NCBI RefSeq assembly: GCF_021245985.1 | Contig: NZ_JAJQXA010000003.1 | Location: 310,001-374,000 of the forward strand | Source: Flavobacterium soyae | Lineage (GTDB): Bacteria; Bacteroidota; Bacteroidia; Flavobacteriales; Flavobacteriaceae | Direction of reading: 5' to 3' | Length of the DNA: 64,000 nt | Shown here: positions 1 through 8,769 of the stretch, piece by piece | How positions within the stretch are numbered: position 1 is the stretch's first letter | How the letters are laid out: each line of letters opens with the position of its first letter | Made by a program: the position numbers and the translations under genes | Notes under the pieces: generated by a model | Told to the model about the DNA's origin: nothing | The model's input: only the letters and a program-made list of their open reading frames with translations | Databases searched by the model: none

Positions 1-1173
1 ATCTAAAAGTATATTTGGTAAATCTGATTTTGTAACAAACGCTTTTCTGAAATCTTCTAAAATAGTCGCACGAATAATACAGCCGCCGCGCCAAATTTTA
101 GCAACAGTCTCTAAGTTTAATCCGTAATTATATTCTTTAGAAGCTGTATGAAGCTGAGCCAGTCCTTGTGCATAAGTCACAACAATAGAAAGGTATAATG
201 CCGATTTTAAGGCAGCAATTGCTTCGCTTGTATTTACATTACTTTCTGCAGCGTTCCAAACTAATTTTTTAGCAGCTTCAATTCTTTCAGGTTTAGTTTT
301 AGACATATCGCGCATGTTAACCGCAGCATCGATAGTTGGAACCGGAACCTGCAAATCCATTGCGTTTTGCGAAGTCCATTTTCCTGTTCCTTTAGATTTT
401 GCCCAATCTGAAATTTTATTGATTAGCAGACTTCCGTCTTCATCTTTTTGTTTTAGGATTTTTCCGGTAATTTCGATCAAATACGATCTAAGATCATCCG
501 TTTGGTTCCACTCTTCAAAAGTTTTCTGAATCGTTTCGTCATCCAGATTATAACCTCTTTTCATTAAATCATAAATCTCAGAGATCAATTGCATGATTCC
601 GTATTCGATTCCGTTGTGAACCATTTTTACATAGTTACCCGCAGAACCGTTCCCTAAATATTCAACACAAGGTTCACCGTCTACTTTTGCAGCAATCGCT
701 TCAAAAATAGGGCGAAGTCTTTCGTATGCTTTCTGGTCACCGCCCGGCATCATTGCAGGACCGAAACGAGCTCCTTTTTCACCTCCTGAAATTCCCATTC
801 CAAAGAAATGGATTCCTTTTTCAGATAATTCCAAAAATCTTCTGTCAGTATCGGTAAAATAAGTATTTCCGCCATCGATTATAATATCTCCTTTATCTAA
901 ATGGGGTAATAAACTTGCGATTGCGCTGTCAACCGGTTTTCCGGCAGGAACCAATAGCATAATCGCTCTTGGCTGTTGAATAAGCTCTACAAAATGCTTC
1001 ACATCTGTAGTCGCTTCAATTGTATGATCAGAATCGGCTTCTTGCTGAAGAGAGTTGACTTTTTCCGTGTCTAAGTCTAAACCAGCCGCCGCGAAGTTAT
1101 GGCTTGCAATATTTAAAAGTAGGTTACGGCCCATTACACCAAGTCCTACAATTCCAAAATCAAATTTGCTCAT
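1..1173 (-). CDS. gnd: 6-phosphogluconate dehydrogenase, decarboxylating (3' end outside window)
   Basis: The gene runs off the left edge, so about 391 N-terminal residues are visible of a usual 468-480. It oxidatively decarboxylates 6-phosphogluconate to ribulose 5-phosphate in the cytosolic pentose phosphate pathway, making NADPH. The protein starts MSKFDFGIVGLGVMGRN, a Rossmann nucleotide-binding GxGxMG motif. It continues with the family signature around IIDGGNTYFTDTDRR, then GISGGEKGARFGPAMMPGG and KMVHNGIEYGIMQ, which carries the catalytic Lys and substrate-binding Asn. The ATG at 1171-1173 is the natural start, because the Rossmann strand begins immediately after it. The family assignment is certain. 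Cofactor preference was not tested. Confidence 0.95.
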   Translation of the reverse strand, partial: MSKFDFGIVGLGVMGRNLLLNIASHNFAAAGLDLDTEKVNSLQQEADSDHTIEATTDVKHFVELIQQPRAIMLLVPAGKPVDSAIASLLPHLDKGDIIIDGGNTYFTDTDRRFLELSEKGIHFFGMGISGGEKGARFGPAMMPGGDQKAYERLRPIFEAIAAKVDGEPCVEYLGNGSAGNYVKMVHNGIEYGIMQLISEIYDLMKRGYNLDDETIQKTFEEWNQTDDLRSYLIEITGKILKQKDEDGSLLINKISDWAKSKGTGKWTSQNAMDLQVPVPTIDAAVNMRDMSKTKPERIEAAKKLVWNAAESNVNTSEAIAALKSALYLSIVVTYAQGLAQLHTASKEYNYGLNLETVAKIWRGGCIIRATILEDFRKAFVTKSDLPNILLD

Positions 1174-1504
1174 AGTTTTTAATTAACTAAATTATTAGAA
1201 GAATGTTTTGCAGCAAAAAAGTAAGAGAAAGTATGGTAATTCTTTTTCAATCAATGTTTTGCAGAAAAACAAAGTTTATTTTAATCTTACATTTCAAAAT
1301 GTAGAGCGCTAAGTTAGAGAAAAATGCTGAAAAATAAGGAGTAAAATAGTTCACTTTTGGGGTTTATTGTGATACTTTTTTAAGTGTTGAAATTAAACTT
1401 ATTTTGAGTTTTAAGTTTGTTTGAAAGTGAAAACAAAAGTTGTTCGTTATTTTACAATTTTCTGTCTGAAGGAATGAATTACTTTGGAAAAAAAAATATT
1501 AGAA
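1174..1504. other. Intergenic region between divergent genes
   Basis: This gap should hold the divergent promoters of gnd and the secreted protein gene. It has two copies of atgttttgcag near 1203 and 1253, and a short palindrome tacatttcaaaatgta near 1290. No coding potential was seen. Confidence 0.5.
1387..1419 (+). promoter_or_regulatory. Candidate Bacteroidota-type promoter
   Basis: TTG at 1387-1389 and TAAGTTTG at 1412-1419 match the -33/-7 consensus TTG...TAnnTTTG with a 22-bp spacer. It lies 86 bp upstream of the ATG at 1505. The spacer is at the long end of the accepted range, so this is a moderate call. Confidence 0.4.
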
Positions 1505-1951
1505 ATGAAAAGAACACTTATTTTAAACGGATTACTGATGCTTACCTTTTGGTGTAATGCACAAACCTCAAATCCTGCATTGAAAAATGTCAGAAAGATT
1601 ATAGAAGCCAGTAATGAAATTTATGCAGATCTCGCTAACAAAAATGACGGATCTATTCTCACCAGATATACTAAGGATGCCTGTTTGTTTCCGCCCAATG
1701 CTGCACCTATATGTGGAAGTACACAAATAGCTGCATTCTTTAAAAACGGGCCTAAAGTACAGGTTAAGTTTATCATTCAAAACTTATATGGAGACGGCAA
1801 AACGGCTGTAACAGAAGAAAGTTATTATGAGATGACCGATCTGGAAGGTAAAAAAATAGACGATGGAAAAGTGATTGTTATTTGGAAGAATACAAAAGAC
1901 GGCTGGAAAATGCACCGCGACATGTTTAGCAGCAACCATCCGGCAAAATAA
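1505..1951 (+). CDS. Secreted SnoaL/DUF4440-like (NTF2 fold) protein
   Basis: This is a protein of 148 residues with a signal peptide ending near WCNAQ, followed by one alpha+beta domain. The pattern ASNEIYADLANKNDGS, YTKDACLFPPNAAPICG, and the final VIWKNTKDGWKMHRDMFSSN is typical of SnoaL/DUF4440 proteins of the NTF2-like superfamily. These serve as small-molecule binding or isomerase folds, and the function here is unknown. The ATG at 1505 is preferred over an in-frame TTG at 1484 because the signal peptide begins there. It is convergent with the AraC-type gene, only 2 bp apart at the 3' ends. Confidence 0.75.
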   Translation: MKRTLILNGLLMLTFWCNAQTSNPALKNVRKIIEASNEIYADLANKNDGSILTRYTKDACLFPPNAAPICGSTQIAAFFKNGPKVQVKFIIQNLYGDGKTAVTEESYYEMTDLEGKKIDDGKVIVIWKNTKDGWKMHRDMFSSNHPAK

Positions 1952-1953
1952 AT

Positions 1954-2769
1954 CTAAAAACCAACATTGACAGCTTCTTGAAAATCGGCACCATTTTTTA
2001 GCAGTGAAGATCGCGATGCAAAAGGAGTAATGCCAGTAAATTTTTTAAACTCTTTAATAAAATGAGCCTGATCATAATATCCGCAGTCGCAGGCTATAGT
2101 AGTTAATGATTCAGAAGTATTAAGGACTAAATGCAGGCTTTTATTGAATCGTATTACAGAAGTAAATGCCGAAGGACTTATTCCAACATTTGACAGATAA
2201 AGTTTTTGAATATATCTTTCTGATAATCCGGAATTTTGGGCTAAGGCAGGTAAATCTAATGAATTAGTAACAAAAAGATTCTGATTGAGACCTTGAAGCA
2301 TCAATACTTTCTTTAATCGGGTTTCGTATTTTTTCAGCTGCTGCACAAAGTGATTTTCTAAGATATTGATTTTGGAGGCAAGTCCATCTGCCTCCATTAT
2401 TTTTTCGTACAGCTCCCTGTTTTCAACTTGTGCTACATCGTACATGTCTGTAGCATAATTGGTGAATTCTGATAATGGATCAGAGAAAAACAACGCACTG
2501 GCATGCGGATAAATTCGTGCTATAAGTACAGAAGTCCCTTTTGCAACGGTAAGGCGGGCAGGAAGGGTTAAGTGTCCCAGAAGCTCGATAGCCGGAGTAT
2601 CTTTTCGTCTGCCATTGATAATAGTAGCCGCCATTCCTTCAGAAATATTGATAATCAGGTCTACATAACCGCTTGGATAAAATACTTCATTGTTAAGATC
2701 CTTTTCAATCGTAACAATAGTATAATTCTTTATATACGGAGCTAAACTGGCGGAAGGTAAAATCTGCAT
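1954..2769 (-). CDS. AraC-family transcriptional regulator with DUF6597-like N-terminal domain
   Basis: This is a cytosolic DNA-binding regulator of 271 residues. The N-terminal half (about 1-130, LPSASLAPYIKNYTI...FYPSGYVDLIINIS) matches the DUF6597 ligand-sensing fold often joined to AraC domains. The C-terminal half (about 165-265) holds two helix-turn-helix motifs, the first at LALAQNSGLSERYIQKLY-like sequence and the second at IACDCGYYDQAHFIKEFKKFTGITPFA, the classic AraC signature. Its stop faces that of the secreted NTF2-like protein at 2 bp. Targets cannot be told from the sequence. Confidence 0.88.
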   Translation of the reverse strand: MQILPSASLAPYIKNYTIVTIEKDLNNEVFYPSGYVDLIINISEGMAATIINGRRKDTPAIELLGHLTLPARLTVAKGTSVLIARIYPHASALFFSDPLSEFTNYATDMYDVAQVENRELYEKIMEADGLASKINILENHFVQQLKKYETRLKKVLMLQGLNQNLFVTNSLDLPALAQNSGLSERYIQKLYLSNVGISPSAFTSVIRFNKSLHLVLNTSESLTTIACDCGYYDQAHFIKEFKKFTGITPFASRSSLLKNGADFQEAVNVGF

Positions 2770-2964
2770 CTGATTTTTATCTTAATTTTGAAATTAATTT
2801 GTTGATTTACAGCTGATTCTAAATTAAAAATAAATTTGATAGAAATAGATATAAAATGAAAATAAAAAAGCTCGAAAAACTTTTGTTTTTAGGACTTTGC
2901 AGGTTTGTATGACCACAATTGAACAGTCAATGTTTTTTTGCTGCAAAAAATATGATTTTAATAT

Positions 2965-3002
2965 AAAAAAAGCCTGTAAACTCAATGTTTACAGGCTTTT
3001 TT
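2965..3002. terminator. Rho-independent terminator, possibly bidirectional
   Basis: The stem aagcctgtaaac / gtttacaggctt encloses a 5-nt loop. It is preceded by an A-run and followed by a T-run, so it can work on both strands. Confidence 0.85.
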
Positions 3003-3210
3003 GTGGAAATTATTAAAGCTGGAAAGTATTAATTATTTGTGACAAGTTAACAACTCTAAGAGAATATGTCTATATTTTTGATTGATAAATCCATCTTAAT
3101 AAAGGGCATTATGTATAATTTTATTTTCAGTTTAGGACTCAGTTGTTTGATCTTGAGTTTTATTGAATAAGATTGTTAGTTACTAGTAATAGATTTTTGT
3201 TTTGTTTGAT

Positions 3211-3240
3211 AGGGAGATTAATTAACTATTTAATCTCCCT
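3211..3240 (+). promoter_or_regulatory. Hairpin in the probable leader of the GH89 gene
   Basis: An 11-bp perfect stem agggagattaa / ttaatctccct with an 8-nt loop lies 35-45 bp before the start codon. The downstream tract tgtttgtatt is only weakly T-rich, so it could be an operator, an mRNA-stabilising 5' hairpin or an attenuator. Confidence 0.5.
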
Positions 3241-3283
3241 TGTTTGTATTAGGCTGAGATGATTTAATAAATATATGATTTAT

Positions 3284-5458
3284 ATGAAAAGAGAGAATTT
3301 TAAAATTAAAAAGAATAGTTCTTTAAAAAAGGCTTTACCAATTTTTATACTGCTGTTTTTTTGTGCGGTCAAAGGGTATTGCAAAAATGAAGAAAAAACA
3401 AAAAGCGCATTAGCAGTAATAGAAAGACTTATAGGTAATCGTGCCAGCGAGTTTGAATTAAGTATTATTGAAAACAAAGAGCATAATAAATCAGATTGGT
3501 TTGAAATCGAAACAACAGGCAGTCAGGTAAAAATTAAAGCATCAAATAATACTGCGATTTGTTATGCCGCTTATAATTTTCTTAGGGATATTGGTGCAGT
3601 TTTAGTAAGCTGGGAAGGAAAGAGAGTCAATTTGCCAAAGTCGTGGCCAAAGTATTCTAAAAAAGGAAATACACCATTTGAATACAGAGAATATTTAAAT
3701 GCCTGTACTTTTGGCTACACAACTCCGTGGTGGGACTGGAAACGCTGGGAACAGGAAATCGACTGGATGGCAGTGCACGGCATTAATCTTCCAACGGCAA
3801 TGGAAGGCCAGGAAGCAGCGTGGCAGGAATTATGGAAAGAGTACGGTTTGACCAGCACTCAGTTAGAAGCACATTTTACAGGACCGGCCTTTTTGCCGTG
3901 GCAGCGTATGGGAAACATCAACAGTCTTGAAGGGCCATTGCCGCAGGAATGGTTCAGTAAAAAAGAAGAGCTTCAAAAGAAAATCTTAGACAGAATGAGA
4001 GCATTAGACATGCATCCTGTTGTACCTGCTTTTAGTGGTTATGTGCCTAAAGCTTTTGCCGAAAAACACCCGGAAGCCAAAATAAGTGAATTAAAATCAT
4101 GGTCTGGCGGCGGTTTTGAAAGTACTTTTTTATTGGATTCTAAAGATCCTTTATTTAAAAAAATCGGAAAACGCTTTATTGAAATTTACACTAAAATGTA
4201 CGGAAAGTCTAATTTTTATTTAGCAGATTCTTTTAATGAAATTAGGCCTCCGGTTTCTGAACATAATAAATATGAAGAACTTTCAAATTACGGAAGCACA
4301 ATTTATGAAACTATTAATGAAGCAGCTCCTGGTGCAGTATGGGTTATGCAGGGATGGCTTTTTGGAGACGATAAAGAATTTTGGACAAAAGAAGCCACAA
4401 GTGCATTTCTAAGTAAAGTACCAAATGACAGACTAATCATTCAGGACTACGCCAATGACAGATATAAAGTATGGGAAAATCAGGAAGCCTTTTATGGAAA
4501 ACAATGGACATATGGTTATGTACATAATTATGGAGGATCAAATCCTGTTTATGGAGATCTTAATTTCTACAAAAATGAATTGACGAGTCTGCTAAAAAAT
4601 AAAAACAAAGGCAATGTTGTGGGCTACGGAGTTATGCCGGAAGGCTTAAATAATAATTCGATAGTTTATGAATACATCTATGATCTTGCATGGAGTAAGG
4701 GAGAACAGCCTATAGATGACTGGCTCAATAAATATCTGGATGCGAGATACGGGAAAAAGACTTCTGCTTCTGTTTTTCAGGCATGGCAATTATTGCTGGA
4801 ATCTGTTTACAATATTAAATATTGGGAAACCCGCTGGTGGAATGATAGGGCTGGAGCGTATTTGCTTTTTAAACGTCCGACCGCGACAATTACAGAATTT
4901 AAAGGAAATCCCGGAGATAAGAAAAAACTAAAAGAAGCTTTAGATATTTTAACCAAAGAAGCTAAAAAGTACGATAAAAAGAATCTTATTCAATACGATT
5001 TAATTGATGTTTCAAGACATTATTATTCACTCTGTATTGATGAAGATTTGATAGAATGTGTAAAAGCGTACCAGCAGAAAGACATTACAAAAGGAGACCA
5101 GCTGTTTAAAAAGATAGAAAAACAAGCTTTGGATATTGACAATATTATGATCGGGCAGCCTTTAAACAGTCTTGATAATTGGATAGAATCAGCCTCAGCA
5201 TACGGAAGTTCTCCGGAGGTATCTAAGTTGTACGTGAAAAATGCAAAAACATTAATTACACTTTGGGGCGGAGAAGGACATTTGAATGATTATGCTTCAA
5301 GATCATGGCACGGAATGTATAAAGGGTTTTACTGGCCAAGATGGAAAATGTTTTTAGAGGCTCTAAAAAAATCAGCAGTTAATAATAATCCATTTGATGA
5401 AACAAAAGAAAGTGAATTAATCAAAAATTGGGAAATTAATTGGTCTGAAAGTAAATAA
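3284..5458 (+). CDS. GH89 alpha-N-acetylglucosaminidase (NAGLU-like), secreted
   Basis: The enzyme removes terminal alpha-linked N-acetylglucosamine. From the ATG at 3284 it has 724 residues; an in-frame ATG at 3275 is the alternative. A signal peptide ends near VKGYC. Order: a small N-terminal alpha/beta domain, a TIM barrel from about residue 130 (FEYREYLNACTFGYTTPWWDW), then a C-terminal helical domain. The two catalytic glutamates of the family are visible in FNEIRPP (E319) and MPEGLNNN (E453), matching the FNE and PEG sites of human NAGLU. QGWLFGDDKEFW and HNYGGSNPVYG are also family-specific. It precedes the SusC/SusD pair and opens the locus. It was probably transferred or retained for glycans with alpha-GlcNAc, such as heparan ends, mucin O-glycan caps or inositol glycans. 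Confidence 0.94.
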   Translation: MKRENFKIKKNSSLKKALPIFILLFFCAVKGYCKNEEKTKSALAVIERLIGNRASEFELSIIENKEHNKSDWFEIETTGSQVKIKASNNTAICYAAYNFLRDIGAVLVSWEGKRVNLPKSWPKYSKKGNTPFEYREYLNACTFGYTTPWWDWKRWEQEIDWMAVHGINLPTAMEGQEAAWQELWKEYGLTSTQLEAHFTGPAFLPWQRMGNINSLEGPLPQEWFSKKEELQKKILDRMRALDMHPVVPAFSGYVPKAFAEKHPEAKISELKSWSGGGFESTFLLDSKDPLFKKIGKRFIEIYTKMYGKSNFYLADSFNEIRPPVSEHNKYEELSNYGSTIYETINEAAPGAVWVMQGWLFGDDKEFWTKEATSAFLSKVPNDRLIIQDYANDRYKVWENQEAFYGKQWTYGYVHNYGGSNPVYGDLNFYKNELTSLLKNKNKGNVVGYGVMPEGLNNNSIVYEYIYDLAWSKGEQPIDDWLNKYLDARYGKKTSASVFQAWQLLLESVYNIKYWETRWWNDRAGAYLLFKRPTATITEFKGNPGDKKKLKEALDILTKEAKKYDKKNLIQYDLIDVSRHYYSLCIDEDLIECVKAYQQKDITKGDQLFKKIEKQALDIDNIMIGQPLNSLDNWIESASAYGSSPEVSKLYVKNAKTLITLWGGEGHLNDYASRSWHGMYKGFYWPRWKMFLEALKKSAVNNNPFDETKESELIKNWEINWSESK

Positions 5459-5675
5459 ATAAAATACAAAGGCAGCAATTAATACGTATATAAGCAAAAT
5501 ATAACTTAAACTTTTAACCATTACCTTAAACTATACTGAATATATGAAATGAAATCTTTACGAAATCGATTAATTAATAAGTTTTTAACTATAGAATTTT
5601 AGAAAAACAACTTTGTGAGGCCTTGTCGTTATTGACTTTAAAGAAATTATCCATGTTTCTGAATAACATGTCCAT

Positions 5676-5704
5676 TTGTTAACATTTCTTTAGCATTAAT
5701 TTCG
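5676..5704 (+). promoter_or_regulatory. Candidate promoter of the SusC/SusD operon
   Basis: TTG at 5676-5678 is followed after 18 bp by TAATTTCG at 5697-5704, one base from TAnnTTTG. It lies about 35 bp before the SusC start and is a likely target region for the hybrid two-component regulator downstream. Confidence 0.5.
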
Positions 5705-5738
5705 TCAATACTATTTTAACCAATTAACCAAAAAAACA

Positions 5739-8700
5739 ATGGAAAAACTTAAACTTTTATTATTAGCCTTCTTTCTTGGCTTCTCAATTAATACCTGGGC
5801 CCAAAAAACAGAAGTGTCCGGTATAATTTTAGATGACAAAGGTATTCCTCTTCCAGCCGCTAATGTGCTTGAAAAAGGTACAACCAATACTGTAACAACA
5901 GATTTTGATGGGAAATTTAAACTTTCAGTCTCAAATAAAAATGCTGTACTGATTATTTCTTTTATGGGATTTAATGATTTACCACTAAAATTAGATGGTT
6001 CAAAAACAAACTATACCATTAAGTTACAGCCTACGACAACCAACTTAGAACAAGTAGTAGTGGTTGGTTATGGTAAAGGATCTCGTAAAAACCTTACTAC
6101 TGCTGTAACTTCTGTTAAAGCTGAAGATTTAAACAGGGGAGCAATCAGTGATGTTGGACAGCTTTTGCAGGGTAAAGTTTCTGGTTTGAATATTTCATCA
6201 AGCGGCGACCCGACAAAAACAGCTTCTGTGGTTTTGCGTGGAGCTTCAACATTAAATAGTTCTCAAGGACCGTTTTATGTAATAGACGGTATTCCCGGAG
6301 TAGATATCTCAGTAATTGCCCCAGATGATATTGCAACTATCGATGTATTAAAAGATGCTGCTGCAACGGCAATCTATGGTAACCGTGCCGCAAATGGAGT
6401 TATTATGGTAACGACAAAAAAAGGAAGTAAAGGCAGAACGCAGATTGCATACAATGGTTATGTTGGCTGGGAAGAAGTTTCAAATAATCTGGACATGATG
6501 GATGCAGATCAGCTTAGAGCTTTTACAACTAAAAACAATTTGAACTTTACTCCGGAAAATGACAAAGGTGCTAATACAAACTGGCAAAAAGAAATTTTAA
6601 GATCAGGATATGCAGCATCAAGCAGCCATAACTTATCGATGAGCGGCGGCGGAGATCATGGAAACTATACAGCAAGTATTACTTCGCTTAATAAAGAAGG
6701 TATAATGCTGAAAAGTGATTTTTCCCGTATCATTGCCCGCTTATCTGTTGAACAATTTGCTTTTGATGATAAGGTTAAATTTGGTTTAAACGTTACTAAT
6801 TCTAGTACAAAATATAAAAATGTACCACAGAGAAATACTGTTCTTTTGCAGGCAGCAAGCTATCTTCCTGTTTCTCCGGTAAGAAATGCTGATGGAAGTT
6901 TTTTTGAAAACTTTACCAGTCCGGGATATTTTAACCCAGTGGCTTTAATTGAACATGGTACTGATGAAACTAAAACAGAAAACCTTGTAGGTAACCTTAC
7001 TGCAGAAGTAAAACTTCCTTTTGGATTTACTTATAATTTGAATTTAGCACACCAAAGGTTAACGTCGGCTCATGGAGAATTTTATGACAGTTATTATTCA
7101 CAATACAACAGTGCCAACTTTTACAACAACCCAGATCCGCCTTTGACAAAAACATTGGTTAATTTTGGTATAAATGGTTCAGCATTGAGAAATTCTTACG
7201 AAACCAGAAATAATATTATTGAAAGCTTCCTTACTTGGGATAAATCAATAGGAGAGCATAAAATAAAAGCTGTTGTGGGTTATTCATGGCAGGAAAATAC
7301 ATTAGGAGACGGATTTCAGGCTACAACAACTAACTTTCCGGTAGATAATGTAGGATACAACAACCTTGCTTTAAGTAATTACACTTCGGTTAATGGTTAT
7401 GTTGTAAATTTTGGAGACAGTAAAGCATACCAAAAAACACGTTTAATATCCTACTTTGGACGTTTAAATTACAATTACAAAGACAGGTATCTTTTACAGG
7501 GATCACTTAGAAGAGATGGCGGATCTATGTTTGGAGCAAATAATCGCTGGGGGTATTTCCCTTCTGTAGGTGGTGCATGGAGAGTAGATAAAGAAAGTTT
7601 CATGCAGAATCAAAACATTTTTAGTGATTTGAAATTCCGCGGAAGCTGGGGGGTAACAGGAAACTCTTCTGGATTTAATGCATACACAGCTCAGTTTATT
7701 TCCGGAAGTTTAGGAACTTTCTATTATAACGGACAACAAATTGGAGCTTATGGACCTAACCAGGCAGCTAACCCTGATTTGAAATGGGAAAAAACAGCTA
7801 CAGCAAATATTGGTGTTGACTTCTCAATATTAAAAGGAAAAGTATCAGGTTCCGTTGATGTATACGATAAGAAAACAACAGACATGATTTTTAACTACAA
7901 CGTAAATCCGGTACTTGTACCAGTAGGAAACATTGTAGCAAACGGAGGAACAATGTCTAATAAAGGTATTGAGGTTAGTTTAAGCACAACTCCGGTTAAA
8001 ACGGCAAATTTCAGCTGGACAACTAATCTGAATTTGGCACACAATAAGAATGAGATCGTTAAATTAACCAGTCCATTCTTTGTTGGTGGAGATTCTATCC
8101 GTCGTGTACAGCCAGACGGTGGTGGACAAACAGGAAGTACATTACAGATTTTTAAAGAAGGAAAACCTTTAGGACAATTCTTTACATTGAAATATGCAGG
8201 GAAAAACGCAGCCGGAGTTTCGCAGTATTATGATAAAAATGGTAATTTGACTACTACACCTCAAATTGGAGTAGATTATCATTATGCAGGAAGCGCACAG
8301 CCAAAATTATTAGTAGGATGGGCAAATAATTTTCAATACAAAAAATTTGATTTAAGTATTTTCTTCAGAGGAGTTTTTGGTAATAAAATTTTCAATGCTA
8401 CGCGTGCCGATTTATTCAGACCTAGCACTGCAATGACCAATAACATTTTAGTCGACGCAGGAAATGAGTCACCAAATGATTTAAACTCTTATAAATATTC
8501 GGATCGTTTTATAGAAGACGGCAGTTATGTAAGATTAGACAATATGACTTTGGGATATAATTTTGGTAAAGTGGGCAGGTATATAAGCAGTGTGCGTATT
8601 TACCAAACAGTAAATAACGTATTTGTTATTACTAAGTACAGAGGAATTGATCCGGAAGTTGAACAAGGAGGAACAGCTCCAGGTGTAGATTCAAATAATT

Positions 8701-8750
8701 TCTATCCAAAAACCAGAACTTATATGTTTGGTTTAAATGTGATCTTCTAA
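5739..8750 (+). CDS. SusC/RagA-family TonB-dependent outer-membrane transporter
   Basis: This is a 1003-residue outer-membrane importer for oligosaccharides that works with the SusD-like lipoprotein encoded 20 bp downstream. Signal peptide 1-22 ends in TWAQ. A CarboxypepD_reg-like domain spans about 25-100. It is followed by the TonB-box region LEQVVVVGYG (103-112), a plug with the SusC signature VLKDAAATAIYGNRAANGVI near 205-225, and a beta-barrel to the terminal VIF. The family couples TonB energy to uptake of the glycan captured by SusD. The substrate cannot be read from this sequence alone. Neighbours argue for a mannose- and GlcNAc-containing glycan. Confidence 0.95.
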   Translation: MEKLKLLLLAFFLGFSINTWAQKTEVSGIILDDKGIPLPAANVLEKGTTNTVTTDFDGKFKLSVSNKNAVLIISFMGFNDLPLKLDGSKTNYTIKLQPTTTNLEQVVVVGYGKGSRKNLTTAVTSVKAEDLNRGAISDVGQLLQGKVSGLNISSSGDPTKTASVVLRGASTLNSSQGPFYVIDGIPGVDISVIAPDDIATIDVLKDAAATAIYGNRAANGVIMVTTKKGSKGRTQIAYNGYVGWEEVSNNLDMMDADQLRAFTTKNNLNFTPENDKGANTNWQKEILRSGYAASSSHNLSMSGGGDHGNYTASITSLNKEGIMLKSDFSRIIARLSVEQFAFDDKVKFGLNVTNSSTKYKNVPQRNTVLLQAASYLPVSPVRNADGSFFENFTSPGYFNPVALIEHGTDETKTENLVGNLTAEVKLPFGFTYNLNLAHQRLTSAHGEFYDSYYSQYNSANFYNNPDPPLTKTLVNFGINGSALRNSYETRNNIIESFLTWDKSIGEHKIKAVVGYSWQENTLGDGFQATTTNFPVDNVGYNNLALSNYTSVNGYVVNFGDSKAYQKTRLISYFGRLNYNYKDRYLLQGSLRRDGGSMFGANNRWGYFPSVGGAWRVDKESFMQNQNIFSDLKFRGSWGVTGNSSGFNAYTAQFISGSLGTFYYNGQQIGAYGPNQAANPDLKWEKTATANIGVDFSILKGKVSGSVDVYDKKTTDMIFNYNVNPVLVPVGNIVANGGTMSNKGIEVSLSTTPVKTANFSWTTNLNLAHNKNEIVKLTSPFFVGGDSIRRVQPDGGGQTGSTLQIFKEGKPLGQFFTLKYAGKNAAGVSQYYDKNGNLTTTPQIGVDYHYAGSAQPKLLVGWANNFQYKKFDLSIFFRGVFGNKIFNATRADLFRPSTAMTNNILVDAGNESPNDLNSYKYSDRFIEDGSYVRLDNMTLGYNFGKVGRYISSVRIYQTVNNVFVITKYRGIDPEVEQGGTAPGVDSNNFYPKTRTYMFGLNVIF

Positions 8751-8769
8751 AAATTAAATGCTAAAAATT

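Larger units (their letters stand above)
2770..3274. other. Intergenic region upstream of the carbohydrate locus
   Basis: The gap contains a strong bidirectional terminator (2965-3002) and a perfect hairpin just before the GH89 gene (3211-3240). A TATTTTTG box at 3073-3080 could be a -7 element, but no TTG lies at the right distance. No ORF of note was seen. Confidence 0.5.

Noticed and set aside
314..529. 71-residue plus-strand frame
   Set aside because: It is antisense to gnd and has no independent support.
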